This document shows, piece by piece, positions 29,160 through 39,133 of a stretch of 64,000 nucleotides of DNA; within the stretch, counting starts at the first letter, position 1; each line of letters opens with the position of its first letter. Where the stretch lies: positions 372,001 through 436,000 of the forward strand of contig JASPKZ010003438.1 of assembly GCA_030220185.1 (NCBI GenBank), in the 5' to 3' direction. This DNA is from Diploptera punctata. Its lineage: Eukaryota; Arthropoda; Insecta; Blattodea; Blaberidae. The translations under genes and the position numbers were made by a program. The notes below the pieces were generated by a model. It made no database searches, was not told where the DNA came from, and worked only from the letters and a program-made list of their open reading frames with translations.

Positions 29160-29885
29160 AATATAATGAAAGTACTCTTCAGACAGATAAAAATATTGGT
29201 AAAAAATTCAAGAAGTTCACACATCATCCTTTAGTATTTGACAAGTTTAAAAAAAATCTTCAACAAATTCAACATTAAATTAGCACCGAAAAATGATTAC
29301 AGTTTAGGTAATTTAATAAAAGCCAACAAGAATGAAAAGATTGAAGACTGCAAATAATAGGGAATTTATCAAATTAATTATAAAGATTGTGAAAGGATAT
29401 ACATAGAAAAAACAAAAAAGGAATCTAAATACAAGATTAAAGGAACACCTCAGAAATGTTAAAAATGGAGAAACAGAAAAATCTGCAATAGCTGCACATG
29501 CCTGGTAAGAAAAACATAGAATAGAAACTAAAACAAAATTACTTCAACAATTGGAAAAAACGAAGGAACTCACAATTTGGGAAAAAATTTACATATGGAA
29601 GAATAAAAACACAACTATGAATTTTGAAATACCCGGTGATAAGGAGAGGGGATTGATTTGGAAGTTCGTCGGTCAGCCATCAGATGGCGCGGAGGTCAGT
29701 CTCTAGGAGAGGAGACCATTGGACGTCAGTTGTGAACGTGAACAGCATTGAGAATGTCACAAATACAGTGACGAAATCTAGATATGCAAGGGAGTTAAGA
29801 AGTATGAGGTGAGTCAAGAAACAATTAAACAAAATTAAAATAAACCTCATAGTGTTATTTCCTACCTACATAACTTAAGTAAAAA
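29160..29885 (+). mobile_element. Penelope-like element 3' part, degenerate
   Basis: GIY-YIG text with stops: IGIYQINYKDCERIYIEKTK (G of YIG changed), NTRLKEHLRNVKNGE, SAIAAHAW, KIYIWKNKNTTMNFEIPGD. Then hammerhead-like motif 29745-29787, AGTATGAGGTGAGTC and terminus AACCTCATAGTGTTATTTCC at 29845. Confidence 0.82.
29745..29787 (+). ncRNA. Hammerhead-like motif, U3-A8 variant
   Basis: Stem I GCA/UGC, core UUGAGAA, stem II GUCAC/GUGAC perfect, GAAA, stem III UC-UA-GA, UA. Positions 3 and 8 are U and A. Confidence 0.55.
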
Positions 29886-29919
29886 ACTATTACAAAATTA
29901 GACAACCTTAATATACATT

Positions 29920-30864
29920 GTTATGTCTACACTAGGGCCTAACTGGCATAATAATAAAATACTATAAAAAGCCGATAAAGGATAGACACATATACATGTG
30001 TATTATACCAAAAAATAGGGCATAAATATTAAAGGGTCCCTTTAAATGCGGATTGAAGTCTCAATCAAAATATACATAAGAGTTTTATAGATAAAAAACT
30101 AGGGAAAAAATTATGATATAATGACTATTTCACATCAATATATTTTTCAATCAATGAAGACACACTTACGAAATCTTATATAATATCAAAAACACTTGTT
30201 AGTTTCAACCAAATAGGAAACTCTTACGAAAACTTATATAACCCAAACACATTAGGATAAGAAGTTAAAAACACCTTATATAACTTGGCCATGAACTAAC
30301 TAGGAATATTACTACAGATGGGGCAAGAAAATAGGGTTTCCATTAGTTTTAGGGGATGGTGAAAGGTAAAGATAATCATATAAAAGCCGGGATTTTTAGT
30401 GGAAACAGTCAGAACGGCGGCGGGACCGAACACGGTCCCCCAGCAGGGGAGGCAGCTCTACATGGTAATATAAGCATTTTTTATCATTTCTTTAATGGTC
30501 ATTTTTCAGACATAGAATTAATTAAAGGACCAAATGGTCCAAAGAACTTAGAATAATGAACAAAGTTGAATATTTTAAATGTTTGTTTTCTCTCTCTGAA
30601 TTTTAACACTTTAGCATTTTGACGTTTAACAATGTGGCGATTCAGCTGATTTAAATAAATTGTTTTATATGTTGTTGATCTGATATTTCTTTATGTTTGG
30701 ATTTATTTTAATAAATAATGTTAATTTTCCGTTTACTGTGTTTTAACATGTTTAAATGTGGAACTCATCCTCCAAAACCAAGGCCAACCGCTCGGGCCAA
30801 AGACCACTTAAACAATTGAGAACTTAACGCTATCCTTACGGCGGGGCTTAACTGACCCCGCGCG
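29920..30864. mobile_element. Unclassified insertion, 945 bp
   Basis: Bounded by the 11-bp direct repeat TAATATACATT (29909-29919, 30865-30875). Begins GTTATGTCTACACTAGGGCC and ends GGGGCTTAACTGACCCCGCGCG. Contains a GC-rich patch at 30410-30460 and a 66-codon frame of no known family at 30356. It could be a solo LTR or an unknown non-autonomous element. It ends 19 bp from the splice donor of esterase exon 5. Confidence 0.55.
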
Positions 30865-30894
30865 TAATATACATTTAGAAGAAAAAAAACTTAC

Positions 30895-31064
30895 ATCAAC
30901 GTAATTCAAGAGAAATGTATCAGGGTTACTGAAGTACTTGCTCTTCACTTCATTTGCCATTAGGAAACCCAAAGGAAATGTTGGTCTCTGCCCAATGTAG
31001 AAAGGAAGAACAAATCGAAAAATTGTGGCAACAGAATGCAGGAACGGAGAAAATATCTTAAAAA
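30895..31064 (-). CDS. Carboxylesterase, visible exon 5
   Basis: 170 nt between TTTTACAG acceptor and GTAAGT donor; phase 1 in, phase 0 out. Encodes FKIFSPFLHSVATIFRFVL, PFYIGQRPTFPLGFLMANE, VKSKYFSNPDTFLLNYVD. This is the variable segment between the catalytic Glu and His in the esterase family; the KYF...(N)..D pattern near its end is typical, but the exon is assigned mainly by phase and position. No stop. Its donor is 19 bp from an unclassified insertion. Confidence 0.85.
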
Positions 31065-31735
31065 CTGTAAAAAAAAAAACACAAAATTAACTCTTAAAAT
31101 GGTGAAACACAAATTTTTTGGACCGTTAATATAAATGTGTCAGGCCATAGTGAAAATAAAATAATGTAATTACTATATAATTTGACATATATTTAAGTAA
31201 TTTCTACTCGTTCATTTTGCTCTTGTTTTATTACAAATATTAAATACATTAAACCAATGTATCTTACGGGATACATTGTCAACCCCACAGAGCATATAGA
31301 GGAGAAAGTGGGCAAGTTTTTCGTACATGCCACAAGCAGCACTAGTGTAGAACTAACTGCTGATACCTAATATTTTTCAATGGTACTAATATGAAATTCA
31401 GCACCATTTAGTGGTAAAATTATGAATTATAATTATACAACACCATCAGGTGAATAATTATGGAATTATTTGTACCCAGCCTCTCAGACCTCAAGATCTT
31501 TTTTTCATAATGTTTTTTAAATTTTAATTTTAACAGAAGGGAAGAATGTAAATAAATAAAATATGTTACTTTAGTTTTGTTTATTAAAATACAAAAACGT
31601 GCATTACGAGCTTTTTTAAATATGTACAATTGACCTACCCCTTTATTCTCAAATACATATTTTATATATGTATTATTTAATTAAATAAAAATAAAACTTA
31701 CAGTTTTATTTGATTTTCATATTTATTAAAATATA
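31065..31735. other. No recognisable feature
   Basis: Intron sequence, AT-rich. I saw no repeat partner or coding family. Confidence 0.35.
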
Positions 31736-32440
31736 ATTTAGTTACAGCTGTTTCGGTACACTGTACCTTTTTCAGACATGTTAACAAATTATGAATTGTG
31801 TTTTATAGTACATAACAACTGTATCTATGTAACTTTTTTTTTACAATCTGTATTATAAATTTAACAGAAGCGATTCATTCAAATCTAGTTGGGAATTTAA
31901 CAGTTTATTACTACTTTTCAATTTATTTATTTCTACAGCTTCTGAAAGGTCCAACTTCTTTCCTTTGTCACAAACATGTAAAATTTTAAAATTTGGATCA
32001 AAACAATGATCATATTGGAGAAGGTGGTTAGCATACTATGAAATTATCTAAATTTTTGTTATATGCTCTCATATGTTCCTTTATATGAGAGATAAAAGGT
32101 CTGCCAGTTTGTCTGCCAGTATATAGACATTGTCACATGTGCCACACTTCAATTTATATACACCTGATAATTTTTCCTTTTTTATTTTGGTTTATTGTTC
32201 TTTATTATATTTTGTAAAGTTTTATTAGTTTTTAAATGCCACATTAATGTTCAACTTTTTAAAGTGTTTAGATAGTTTATTGGATAGTGGGCCTATGTAT
32301 GACATTATGACATATTTCTTTATGTTTTTCGTGGGTAAAGGAAAAACTTTGTTAATTGCTTTTTTGTAATGAATTTTCTTAATTAAATTGTCTATAATTT
32401 TAGGTTCATAGTTATTATGAATAGCTAATTGTTTAATAAT
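31736..32440 (-). mobile_element. Penelope-like element, second subfamily, minus arm
   Basis: Minus strand has a degraded GIY-YIG region (SGVYKLKCGTCDNVYILAD), KEHMRAYNKN-like text and a hammerhead-like motif at the 3' side (31741-31777). It meets the plus arm in a foldback: TAATTTTAGGTTCATAGTTA near 32395 is mirrored near 32455. Confidence 0.72.
31741..31777 (-). ncRNA. Hammerhead-like motif, decayed core
   Basis: Core CUGAAAA (G8 changed to A without change at 3), stem II GGUAC/GUACC perfect, GAAA, stem III C-AGCU-G, UA, stem I GU/AC. C3 and A8 cannot pair, so probably inactive. Confidence 0.45.
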
Positions 32441-32568
32441 ATTAATAATAATAATAACTATGAACCTAAAATTATAGAAAATTTAATTAAGAAAATGCTC
32501 TACCAAGTGAGCTATGTGAGAAATTCCAATCTAGAGAAAATCTAGATGTTGAACAACAAAGCTTTCGC

Positions 32569-33078
32569 TTGAAATTACCTTATGTAAAAAGTTTAAATGA
32601 AGGACTGGAAAAGAATTTGAAACCATTCAAATTTGTTTTTATTCATAGTGTTCCTAATAAACTTGAAGGAAATTTAATAAAAACTGGCAAAGACAAAATA
32701 GATAGTAGTAAGTTGACAGATGTTGTATACAAAATCCAATGTGGTGATTGTGAAAAGTATTATGTAGGCCAAACAATAATATTTATAAGAAAAAGGATCG
32801 ACGAACATAAAAAAAATATCAGTACACCAGGTGCAGAACTTTCAGTAATCAGTGAACACATAATTAATCAAAATCATAAAATGAAATGGAATGACATAAA
32901 AATTTTACACAAAGAAAATAATCATCAAAAAAGATTAATAGCAGAAATGGCCTATATAAAAAAAGAACAAAATAAAGCATTAAATAAACAAAAAGATTTA
33001 AATGAATGGTGTGGAACATATGATTCCTTGCTAAAATATTTTAAATTAAAAATTGAAATTTTAAATTTATACATTTAA
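32569..33078 (+). CDS. PLE GIY-YIG endonuclease, second subfamily
   Basis: 169 residues without a stop: LTDVVYKIQCGDCEKYYVGQT (VYK and YVG in place of GIY and YIG; CxxC present), then FIRKRIDEHKKNIS with the conserved Arg, ISEHIINQNHKMKW and a helix with Glu (RLIAEMAYIKKEQN). About 45% changed from the first subfamily by eye. The start is arbitrary; the upstream RT is missing. Confidence 0.8.
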   Translation: MKLPYVKSLNEGLEKNLKPFKFVFIHSVPNKLEGNLIKTGKDKIDSSKLTDVVYKIQCGDCEKYYVGQTIIFIRKRIDEHKKNISTPGAELSVISEHIINQNHKMKWNDIKILHKENNHQKRLIAEMAYIKKEQNKALNKQKDLNEWCGTYDSLLKYFKLKIEILNLYI

Positions 33079-33148
33079 ACTTGTATACATAAAAAAAATT
33101 AATTGTCTTGGTGATGGTAACAATGTACAATAAATTTATAAGCAACCA

Positions 33149-33191
33149 TGTCTTGAAAATAATCTCACAACAGGAGATTGAAACGTTGACA
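33149..33191 (+). ncRNA. Hammerhead-like motif, U3-A8 variant, minimal stem III
   Basis: Stem I UGUC/GACA (4 bp), core UUGAAAA, stem II AAUCUC/GAGAUU perfect (6 bp, loop ACAACAG), GAAA, CG, then UU. Stem III is reduced to the A15.1-U16.1 pair over CG, so it could only work as a dimer. Confidence 0.5.
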
Positions 33192-33219
33192 CAATAAATT
33201 TATGTTTTGACTGAGATAA

Positions 33220-33514
33220 AGTGATCCCACAACAGGCCTCAGGAGGCCTTTGGGGTAGTAGGAGGTTAAGGCTCCCACTTTTTCTAGACAATCGGCACTT
33301 GATGTCAGCCGGGTTGTCAGCCCTGCGTGACGGCTGCCTTTACCCCAGAACAAGCGTCTGGTACTCATTTCCGTTAGAGGCTGAGTCGACCCCAGGGCCA
33401 TAGTGCCGCCAGAGGGTTTGGGTCAGTTTAAAAATCCTGACCCCAACGGGACTTGAACCCTCGACCCTCCGGCTTGTAGCTCAGTGCCTTAACCACTACG
33501 CTACGGCGTGCCCC
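33220..33514 (-). mobile_element. SINE family A, copy 2
   Basis: 295 bp flanked by the 14-bp duplication TTTGACTGAGATAA (33206-33219, 33515-33528). Minus strand GGGGCACGCCGTAGCGTAGTG start, B box GGGTTCAAGTCCC. Inserted in the PLE tail, 87 bp from esterase exon 4. Confidence 0.92.
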
Positions 33515-33600
33515 TTTGACTGAGATAACATTTATTTTTTTTTGTAATTATAATTTTACTATTTATATTCTCAAGTATACTAATAGATCCAATTACTTAC

Positions 33601-33763
33601 AGCTTATCCCTAAAATAGCCTCTTCATTATTCATTCCAGTGATGTATGGTCCTTTGAAAAAGTTCCCAGAGTCGATAATATTAATAGGAGTATCTGGAAG
33701 GAATGCCTCCGATGAGGGAGTATTTGGTTCCCATGTTGGGCCGAACAAAACACCCATTATAGG
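33601..33763 (-). CDS. Carboxylesterase, visible exon 4 (catalytic acid)
   Basis: 163 nt between TTTATAG acceptor and GTAAGT donor; phase 0 in, phase 1 out. Encodes PIMGVLFGPTWEPNTPSSE, AFLPDTPINIIDSGNFFKG, PYITGMNNEEAILGIS. The family has P.(i)xGxxxxEG here; Glu 6 of GMNNEEA is the likely triad acid, with Ala where Gly is usual. FGPTWEPN...FLPDTP matches the substrate-pocket loop. No stop or frameshift. Confidence 0.93.
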
Positions 33764-33837
33764 CTATAAAAAAACAAACACAAAATTAAGGTGATTTATT
33801 TTATATGAAATTTATAATGGATTTATACCATTTTGTC

Positions 33838-34005
33838 CACTGCTGTGGTCTCAAGGTAGTGTGCTCCCTTGTCACACAATGGGTATGGGTTCGATTCCCG
33901 GCCGGGACAGGCTCCTAGGTGAGTTTTTTCGGGGTTTTTCCTCACCTGTAAGACAACTGTCAGAACAACGGTTACGGAGATAATGACGATGGAACTGAAA
34001 TCTAA
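33838..34005 (+). mobile_element. SINE family F (tRNA-derived), copy 1, short
   Basis: CTGCTGTGGTCTCAAGGTAG, GGGTTCGATTCCCGGCC (B box), then TTTTTTCGGGGTTTTTCCTC and ACCTGTAAGACAACTGTCAG. Shorter than copy 2 and without a clear duplication. It begins 75 bp upstream (minus sense) of exon 4's acceptor. Confidence 0.8.
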
Positions 34006-34012
34006 AGTTCCA

Positions 34013-34105
34013 AAACTAGTTTAAATTAAAATAAAAAGTAAATATGAAGTGAGTGATTAAATTTTACCTAATTGAATATACCTCATAGTGTGAATTCCTA
34101 AAATA
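34013..34105 (+). mobile_element. PLE 3' tail remnant
   Basis: AATATGAAGTGAGTGATTAA followed by CCTCATAGTGTGAATTCCT, the tail and terminus signature without a hammerhead. Confidence 0.55.
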
Positions 34106-34577
34106 AGTAAGTCTTCTGTGATTCCAGTACAATTTTGAGAGATTCTTCATCTTCTAAAATGAGATCTAATTTATAGCAATGACATGGATGTTCTCCATTC
34201 ATTTTGTTTTTTCTAGTTCTTGCAGATGATGCTGTGTTCAGAGGAGCAAAATTTGATGTGATGATGTAATTCTGTATTTTAGAATTGCCTCCAAACGAAA
34301 GCTCACTTGATGTTAAGAGGTAATTTTCTCAAATGGAAAATGTATTATTTGACAGGATACTCAGCATGATTCCAGAAAACTTTAAGAAACATCTGATTGT
34401 AAGCAGATAATACATAGGCTCTCAAGAAACATTTTAATTTTGTTGTCAAGTGCAACTAGAATTTTGTTTAAAATTTAAAAATATAAATTATTATAAAAAA
34501 GACACATCGTTAACATAAATATGATGATTGTATTAATGAGTGTTCTTGTAAATCAACTGCCTAATACGTTTAATAGT
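34106..34577. other. No assignable feature
   Basis: A stop-free minus-strand stretch at about 34110-34260 (NFAPLNTASSARTRKNK) has no family I recognise and no splice signals that fit the esterase. Confidence 0.3.
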
Positions 34578-35330
34578 TAGATATGGGAAATAACATTATG
34601 AGGTTCTTAATTCAATGAATGAATGAGTCACTTTTTATCTTACCTCATAGTTTATGTTTTTTAAACACGGGAACTGTAGTTTTTCTCCCTCTCATTATCA
34701 ATGGATGTTTTGACTACAGGATTTTCGTTAGAAATTTCATCTATAATGTTGCCATCTGGTATAGATTTGATGAACCTTGAGATTCAGGTCCTGTTCATCG
34801 GGAATTTCGAAATTCATGGATCTAAATTTATTCTTCTGAATATATATCATCTCCTAAACTGTCAATTCTAAAGGTTTTTCCAAATGTTTTAGACGTTTGG
34901 CCTCGTTTTCAATTTTACGACTCTCCAACAAACTATATGCTACAATAGCTGATTTTTCAATTTCACCATTTTTAATATTTCTTAAGTGTTCCTTTCTGCG
35001 AGTGACCAAATTTCTTTTTGTTTTTCCTATGTATACTTTATTGCAGTTTTTACAACTAATTTGATAAATTCCAGATTTTTTACTATCTGGAGTGTTCAAT
35101 TACTTATTGGTTATTAATAGATTACCAAGACTAAATTTATTTATCAGTGCCAATGTAATATTGAATTTCTTGAATTTTTAAAAAAATTTGTTATGTATTT
35201 CAGGACGGTAAGTAATTTTCTTAAATTGTTTTCCTTTCTTTCAATCAGATTCCAGAGTGGTCTATTATTTTAATCTTTTTTGGTGTCTGAATTTCTTTAA
35301 TTTAATTCTTTAATTAACTGTACATTATTA
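34578..35330 (-). mobile_element. Penelope-like element 3' part
   Basis: Minus strand: terminus at 34590 (CATTATGAGGTTC inverted), hammerhead-like motif, FEIPDEQDLNLK-like text, GIY-YIG frame 34854-35099 with KSGIYQISCKNCNKVYIGKTK and RRKEHLRNIKNGEIEKS. The 5' part ends near 35330 at text resembling the RT-nuclease linker. Same subfamily as 1-765 and 27619. Confidence 0.85.
34667..34705 (-). ncRNA. Hammerhead-like motif, U3-A8 variant, decayed stem II
   Basis: Core UUGAUAA, UGAGAGGGAG, AAAA for GAAA, ACUACAGU, UC. Positions 3 and 8 are again U and A. Confidence 0.4.
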
Positions 35331-35334
35331 GATA

Positions 35335-35632
35335 TGAAATATAATGAAGAAATAAGAACTAAATTAAACATGTACAGGGTTATAGATAAAATTCAAAATT
35401 CAAGATCTAACTGGCTTCAACATATAGAAAGAATGATACCCAATAGACTCCACAAATTTTGCTTCACTACCAACCCAAAGGTAGAACAAATATTCGGCGC
35501 CCCATAACTAGTTGCAGGTATATCATCTCTTGATGTGGAAACAGATCTATGGGCTAATTCCATGACGTAGAAGAGGAAGAAATATAATAATAATAATAAT
35601 AATAAATTGGTAAGAGGCACTCGAAAGAGCAT
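35335..35632 (+). mobile_element. RTE-like LINE C-terminal fragment
   Basis: KYNEEIRTKLNMYRVIDKI, NSRSNWLQHIERMIPNRLH: the late RTE region (W..H..RM...R). It ends in (AAT)n at 35588-35605, a simple-repeat tail. Other RTE motifs are lost. Confidence 0.65.
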
Positions 35633-36047
35633 TAAGTTATAAGTTTATGATTTGTCTTTTATGAGTTCGTTCAGTGATCCTGTCCATATTCTGCATTGTT
35701 TGTAATGGTATCGCTCACACTTTTGGTCGCATATCTTGCATTCACACGAATCACTCGGTTGGTGGAATTTTGCATTTTTGCACATTTTGTGATGATATCC
35801 GTGTTCCTAGAGGAAGAAATATAGCACATAGTTTGTTGGAGAGTCATACAATTGAAAAAGAGGCCAAACTTCTAAAACATTTGGAGAAACCTTTAAAATT
35901 GACAGTTTGGGAGAAGATACATATTCAGAAGAATAAATTTAGATCCATAAATTTAGAAATTCCTGATGAACAGGATCTGATCTCAAAGTTCATCAAATAA
36001 CACCAGATGGTAATGTTATAGATGACATTTCCAACGAAAATCCAGTA

Positions 36048-36243
36048 ATATTTAATTTTAAGAAGTGATATTTTGAGGTTATTTTAATTATATTATTTTT
36101 AGTCTGATCATCTTACCTCAATATTAATGTTGATTTGTTCTGGACAAGCTGACGATAAAACAGAATTGTTTTGAAACATGTTCAAGAACAAATCAACATT
36201 AATATTGAGGTAAGATGATCAGACTAAAAATAATATAATTAAA
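36048..36243. mobile_element. Palindromic PLE-tail insertion with hammerhead-like motif in the loop
   Basis: 196 bp flanked by the 12-bp duplication GAAAATCCAGTA (36036-36047, 36244-36255). Arms ATTATTTTTAGTCTGATCAT and complement, plus CTTACCTCAATATTAATGTT and complement. The spacer holds CUGACGA...GAAA. Confidence 0.87.
36137..36189 (+). ncRNA. Hammerhead-like motif
   Basis: Outer stem I GUUCU/AGAAC, internal loop, core CUGACGA (fits CUGANGA), stem II AAAACA/UGUUUU, GAAA, stem III C-AU-G, UU. The stem I bases next to the core pair poorly. Confidence 0.5.
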
Positions 36244-36265
36244 GAAAATCCAGTAGTCTAATTAT

Positions 36266-36307
36266 TGGTTGAAAATGAGAGGGATGTCCTTGAAAACTAC
36301 AGTTCCC
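36266..36307 (+). ncRNA. Hammerhead-like motif, U3-A8 variant
   Basis: Core UUGAAAA, stem II GAGGGA/UCCUU-type with mismatches, GAAA, ACUACAGU, UC, CCA. Stem I GG/CC. Confidence 0.4.
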
Positions 36308-36770
36308 ATGTTTAAAAAATGTAACCTATGAGGTAAGATAAGAAGTGACTCATTCATTCATTGCCTTATAAATGTTCTTTCTATGTTGCCTTTTTTTGTT
36401 ACTGTTGTAGTTAAAATGCTTTTTTTTTGTCTGTCTTTTTTAATAATTACCGTAATTATGTATAATGTTCTGGGATGTGATCATTACTTATACGTTTGTA
36501 CAATTCTTTACTTTTTTATGACTCATGCCCCAAATGGGAGTCAATGACCAATCACATTACAATGTGATTTTGATTTACAACCAATCACAGTTGTTTTACA
36601 CCTTGATGTTATCAATTTAATTTCATCACATTAAAATCAAGCTCCTCCTTTTTAACATTCTGAATCGGTCAGAGCATTATTTTGCAGTGACTGACTCTCT
36701 AAGAAATACGTTGAATATAACAATTTATATATTAAGATGTAAGAATCCTTGAATGCAAGTGACTCCTGAT

Positions 36771-36775
<5 letters not shown>

Positions 36776-36826
<51 letters not shown>
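36776..36826. repeat. (TA)n microsatellite
   Basis: About 25 TA units. Confidence 0.95.
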
Positions 36827-36829
<3 letters not shown>

Positions 36830-37566
36830 CACAAATGTAACCAGATTCTGCTTGCGGAATGTATTACAAAAACATTTGTAGTAATTGATTATACCACAAT
36901 AAAAAAAACGACTGTTTGAACTTTCTTAAATTTATTATTTTCCAGGTATTTTCGTTCCAGAAAAAATATAATTGTATATTTACTTCATAGGATATTAGAA
37001 ATTAATTAATACCTATAATGTTGATTATAAACAGTTTGATGTGTTTCATTTTTTCTCCAGTAGGGTGCAATCTTAAAATAATGCGATCCTTTGGCAATAA
37101 ATAATACGATCTGGTTGCATTGATGAACAAATGAAACATAATGAACATTTCTCATTTGTTTTCAAACATCGCCGTTTACATTAAATATATAAATATTTTT
37201 AAATAACCATGCACCGAAAGTGCTATTTCAGTACGTAACATCTGTGCTGTTACCCTCCCTCCACAGTGAGATTAATGAACTGTGCCAATTTCCTTCCTCT
37301 TTGTATCTACTCCCACTCTCCTTCCTACCCCTCCCTTTGCTCTGTTTGTAGTGTGCAACTTCCCCTCTACCTCGGAACTCTCAAATAGGCCAAACACGTA
37401 GTAAGCTGTATCATTCGATCATACATTTCTTTACGAACAGTTGGTTATTGTCTGGAGGACGCGAGCTCCAGGAGAGCTGCGTGTTTTGGTCCGGCAAGCC
37501 AGGGTGGGGTACCCTAGGCAGGACTAAAAGGTATGCATGGGTGCTTGAGTGTATAAAGATTGTTAC

Positions 37567-37568
<2 letters not shown>
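36827..37568. other. No recognisable feature
   Basis: Includes a pyrimidine-rich stretch (37255-37375) and a GC-richer segment 37440-37530 that might be a short repeat head; I found no second copy. Confidence 0.3.
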
Positions 37569-37639
<71 letters not shown>

Positions 37640-37640
37640 G
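37569..37640. repeat. (ATT)n microsatellite
   Basis: About 24 ATT units. Confidence 0.95.
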
Positions 37641-37894
37641 TTTTTCTTAAACTCAGAATGATCAATTATTGTCTAAGTTTAATATATTTTCATTTTTCAA
37701 CTTCAGACGTGCAATTGAAATATTAAATCTTATTTTAAGTAAACAAGAATGTCTAATTATTGTAATTGCTAGCTATGCTACAGCTGTTTTGTACTATTCC
37801 TGTTTACGAGCTTTCTCAGGGTTATATGAGCTCCCCTTTCCTGTCTAGTTTTCATGGTTAAAAATAATATAATATAATATAATAATACAGTATA

Positions 37895-37945
37895 CATTAG
37901 TATTGGGGTAAGATGTCCAGACTAAAAATAATATAATTAAAATAA
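37895..37945 (+). mobile_element. PLE tail remnant
   Basis: GGGGTAAGATGTCCAGACTA then AAAATAATATAATTAAAA: one arm of the hairpin seen at 28998-29096 and 36048-36243. Confidence 0.6.
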
Positions 37946-38250
37946 TATACTGAGTTTAACTACAAATCATAAATTACTACAGTGTGTTGAGGAATTATTA
38001 TTAATTAATGTTTATGAATCTATATAGGAAAGATGAATCAATTTTTGCCTCTGATGGGCCCGGGCAAAGAATTATAAATAGCACTGATAGTTATGAGCTG
38101 GATGCTACTATGAGTGTAACAAAACATCTGAGTAAATCCTCTAACGTACAATGCAAATTGGTAGCAGATCTAAACACGGCGCAACCATATTTAAATAATG
38201 ATTTGTGAGTAAACAACTTAATATTATTCGTTAAATAGTCCTAACAAATG

Positions 38251-38340
38251 CCACTCTTGATTTCCAAATTCTCTAGATAAATTGACTCCTCACTTTGTGA
38301 GTCATGAATTTATCAATAATTTGGAAATCACTCGTGGCAT
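38251..38340. repeat. 90-bp near-perfect palindrome
   Basis: TGCCACTCTTGATTTCCAAA is mirrored by TTTGGAAATCACTCGTGGCA; the inner arms (GATAAATTGACTCCTCAC / GTGAGTCATGAATTTATC) also pair. Likely a foldback element; no duplication was found. It ends 25 bp from the donor end of esterase exon 3. Confidence 0.75.
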
Positions 38341-38364
38341 TACTTACGTAATTTAAATACTTAC

Positions 38365-38567
38365 TACCACAAGTTGATAAAAATTCTGCATAACTAACTC
38401 TTCAGGGTCAACTGTCATCAATGTCTTAAGGATCTCTGCTGGGTCAGTTGTTACACTACCAAAAGAGGTTGCTAATCTTTCTGCTCGTGCGACGCATGAC
38501 TCTGGAGACTGTAAAGCCCAAGGACTTAGAGCTGATCCACTTTCAGATATGGCAAAACGGAATAGTC
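38365..38567 (-). CDS. Carboxylesterase, visible exon 3
   Basis: 203 nt between TTTCTAG acceptor and GTAAGT donor; phase 1 in, phase 0 out. Encodes GLFRFAISESGSALSPWAL, QSPESCVARAERLATSFGS, VTTDPAEILKTLMTVDPEE, LVMQNFYQLVV. The LF..AI.eSGs...PW phrase follows the nucleophile elbow in all insect carboxylesterases, and the ..A..L....G......(i)l..L......eeLv phrase is the next helix. No stop. Confidence 0.94.
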
Positions 38568-38649
38568 CTAGAAATAATATTGTATAAAATTAGGCTAATA
38601 CTACACTAGGTCACAAGATAACAGTCTGCTAACAATTCCTCTTCATAGC

Positions 38650-39050
38650 ACTTCCTATTATTCCAATTCCTTCACAGTAGCCTCTGTCTGCTCCTGGAAT
38701 TCCCTTCCTCAAGATACCAGGTGTTGTCGCACACTTGACATTTTAAGTCATGCTTATACAGTTACCTGTTGTCTAATAATTGATTTTTCTCTATTTATTT
38801 AAATTTATATTATGTCATTAATAATTTTTTCTCGTTTTTTATATATCTTGTACATATTATATTTAATTTGTTAAATCTACAGTAAATCAAAATACATTAT
38901 AAATAAGAATTGTATTGTATATATATGTAATTGTTTATGTTTATTGTAATTTAGATGTAAGACTATATTTTTGTATTTTTTAAAACCTGGTTGAGTGGCA
39001 GACAAGGCCTTAAGGCCTTCACTTTGCCAGGTAAAATAAAGTTGTTGTTG
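38650..39050 (+). mobile_element. LINE 3' end fragment (CR1/Jockey-like tail)
   Basis: Reads VCSWNSLPQDTRCCRTLDI, the usual WNSLP phrase at LINE C-termini, then a 3' UTR ending GCCAGGTAAAATAAAG(TTG)n. The (TTG)n end then meets an (ATC)n array. Confidence 0.6.
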
Positions 39051-39133
39051 TTGTTATCATCATCATCATCATCATCATTACATCATCATCATCATCATCA
39101 TCATCATTACATCATCATCATCATCATCATCGT
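39051..39133. repeat. (ATC)n microsatellite at the 5' end of an R1-type LINE
   Basis: Three blocks of ATC units separated by ATTAC. The LINE reading frame begins immediately after (GTCGGTCCTTGAG). Confidence 0.9.

Larger units (their letters stand above)
32441..33219 (+). mobile_element. Penelope-like element, second subfamily, plus arm (ends after SINE at ~33560)
   Basis: Carries the frame 32569-33078 and a hammerhead-like motif (33149-33191). The 3' remnant ATTTATTTTTTTTTGTAATT continues at 33529-33560 after the SINE at 33220-33514. Confidence 0.75.
35817..36350 (+). mobile_element. Penelope-like element 3' part, interrupted at 36048-36243
   Basis: Frame to 36000: AHSLLESHTIEKEAKLLKH, LTVWEKIHIQKNKFRSINL, IPDEQDLISKFIK. 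It continues after the insertion with a hammerhead-like motif (36266-36307) and tail CTATGAGGTAAGATAAG. The left junction is with a unique segment (35640-35816) that I cannot assign. Confidence 0.82.

Noticed and set aside
30356..30556. 66-codon frame as a gene
   Set aside because: Lies within the 945-bp insertion, has no family resemblance and no splice or codon support.
34106..34265. Stop-free minus-strand stretch as an extra esterase exon
   Set aside because: No esterase similarity, and exon 3 to exon 4 is already continuous in sequence and phase.
38008..38208. Small frame next to esterase exon 3 as a further exon
   Set aside because: It is on the opposite strand from the esterase, and exons 3 and 4 already join in phase.
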